In this document: positions 63,183 to 64,000 of the stretch, in pieces | How positions within the stretch are numbered: the first letter of the stretch is position 1 | How the letters are laid out: each line of letters starts with the position of its first letter | Assembly (NCBI GenBank): GCA_001297265.1 | Contig: LIHB01000001.1 | Location: 1,311,727 to 1,375,726 of the forward strand | Source: Mycosphaerella arachidis | Lineage: Eukaryota; Ascomycota; Dothideomycetes; Mycosphaerellales; Mycosphaerellaceae | Reading direction: 5' to 3' | DNA length: 64,000 nt | Position numbers and translations under genes: made by a program | Notes under the pieces: model-generated | Told to the model about the DNA's origin: nothing | Databases searched by the model: none | What the model saw: the letters and a program-made list of their open reading frames with translations, nothing else

Positions 63183-64000
63183 TCATCGCTGTTCGACGAG
63201 GAAGACGTGGATAGCTCCATACCCCAGAAGGAGGAACACACCACAGAACACTGCCAGTCCCACAACATCGTTCCATAACGCTAGCACGTTGAAGCCGAAG
63301 CTCGACAAAATGGCAGATCCCGGGACTTCAATGTCGAGACCATACTTCTTATCAATGAGCGAAAGGTATCGCACCTCATTGACGATAAGGCCTTCGAAGC
63401 CGAAGTGGAAAATCGAGAGCTGCGAGCAAGTCAGTAGAGCACACGTATCTGGACAGGTAATTTCGACGTACCGATTGCAACCACAAAAGCGGCTTGGGAA
63501 TGGTCTCATGATTAAGCAGGAAACCACCAAACAGCAGACTGAACAGCATGACCAGCACACCGAGCAAGTTCGCAACCCCAGCATTCCGAACGACTATGCC
63601 GATGAACAGACAGATCATCGCCGCTGCCAAGTTGAACAGCACAATGAACAGGATGAACTTGAAGAATTCTCCCCACGCTGGGATCAGTCCAGTCATTGGG
63701 TAAACGATGCAGCCCATGATGAGTGGTGGAATCAAGCGCAGTGGCACAATGTCGAAGACGACCTTCGAGAGGTAGTACGAAAGAGGGTGATAGTACCCCT
63801 TCGCTCGCTCTCTGAGGAAGAGCAAGCGCTCTGGTGCAAACACCGTGAGCGAGGTGAGTGTGCTGAAGCCGAAGAGGGCAAGCAGGAAGAAGAAGAAACC
63901 AAGGCGGTTCTGGAAGCCCTTCAGATCGTCGGTAAGGCCATAGAAGAGGAAGCCGGTGAAGACTGCCAAGACGATGGCGATGGCGTAATGTGTGAGCATG
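63183..64000 (-). CDS. ABCG-type transporter, C-terminal membrane domain (ADP1-like; runs off the right edge)
   Basis: Exons >64000-63472 and 63419-63183, separated by a 52-nt intron. The visible 255 residues are an ABC-2 membrane domain: AIAIVLAVFTGFLFYGLTDD, GFFFFLLALFGFSTLTSL, FAPERLLFLRERAKGYYHPL, YYLSKVVFDIVPLRLIPPLI, and several more membrane helices, then FHFGFEGLIVNEVRYLSLID and KYGLDIEVPGSAILSSFGFN. This ending, with KYGLDIEVPG, is typical of ADP1-like ABCG half-transporters. ADP1-like proteins usually have a long N-terminal luminal part and the nucleotide-binding domain first; both must lie beyond the window. The substrate is unknown. The intron joins LQS|LSIFHFGFE in phase 0. Confidence 0.88.

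Overview
The window is nuclear DNA of a filamentous ascomycete. Evidence: spliced genes with short introns (about 50-60 nt, GT...AG, often with a CTAAC-type branch site, e.g. TACTAAC at 1924-1930), Zn2Cys6 regulators with a fungal-type middle region, a Ser/Thr-rich GPI-anchored wall protein, and orthologues of SEC31, NIMA, EAF3, SNU66, HSP90, CKB1 and EGD1. The gene set suits a Dothideomycete-like Pezizomycotina species, but that placement is inference. Gene models were built by hand from reading frames, splice consensus and family similarity.

Layout. 1-10.8 kb: 5' part of SEC31 (-), an RRM protein (+), a large Zn2Cys6 regulator (-), a decayed SDR gene (-) and a NIMA-type kinase (-). 11.3-23 kb: an ankyrin-BTB-BTB protein (+), a GPI-type wall protein (-), a histidine phosphatase ending in a PCNA-binding-like box (-), a protein with three Zn2Cys6-like clusters plus a second Cys/His region (+), and EAF3 (-). 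23.8-34.3 kb: SNU66/SART1 (-), a small membrane protein (-), a broken GNAT gene (+), a Fyv6/FAM192A protein (-), and a Zn2Cys6 regulator facing a flavin monooxygenase tail to tail. 34.7-41 kb: a CUE protein (+), HMG-CoA lyase (+), a membrane-anchored M24B peptidase (+), a broken gene with an ExR-like start (-), and an SDR (-). 41.2-50 kb: HSP90 (-), a small secreted protein (-), two small possibly paralogous genes (+), EFM4 (-), and a PXB/DUF3818 protein (+). 52-64 kb: an EthD-EthD-hydrolase fusion (-), a 75-aa protein (+), CK2 beta (-), a secreted GH1 glycosidase (-), an SDR (+), NAC beta (+), and the C-terminal part of an ADP1-like ABC transporter (-).

Most genes are housekeeping: COPII transport, splicing, chromatin, mitosis, folding, nascent-chain handling and leucine breakdown. 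They do not form one pathway. The accessory part is the scattered oxidoreductases, the hydrolase fusion, the secreted proteins and three disabled genes. I found no transposon, CRISPR array, rRNA or tRNA. The points most worth checking are a predicted one-nucleotide exon in NAC beta, a PIP-box at the C-terminus of a phosphoglycerate-mutase-like protein, the multi-zinc-cluster protein, the regulator/monooxygenase pair, and the three broken genes.
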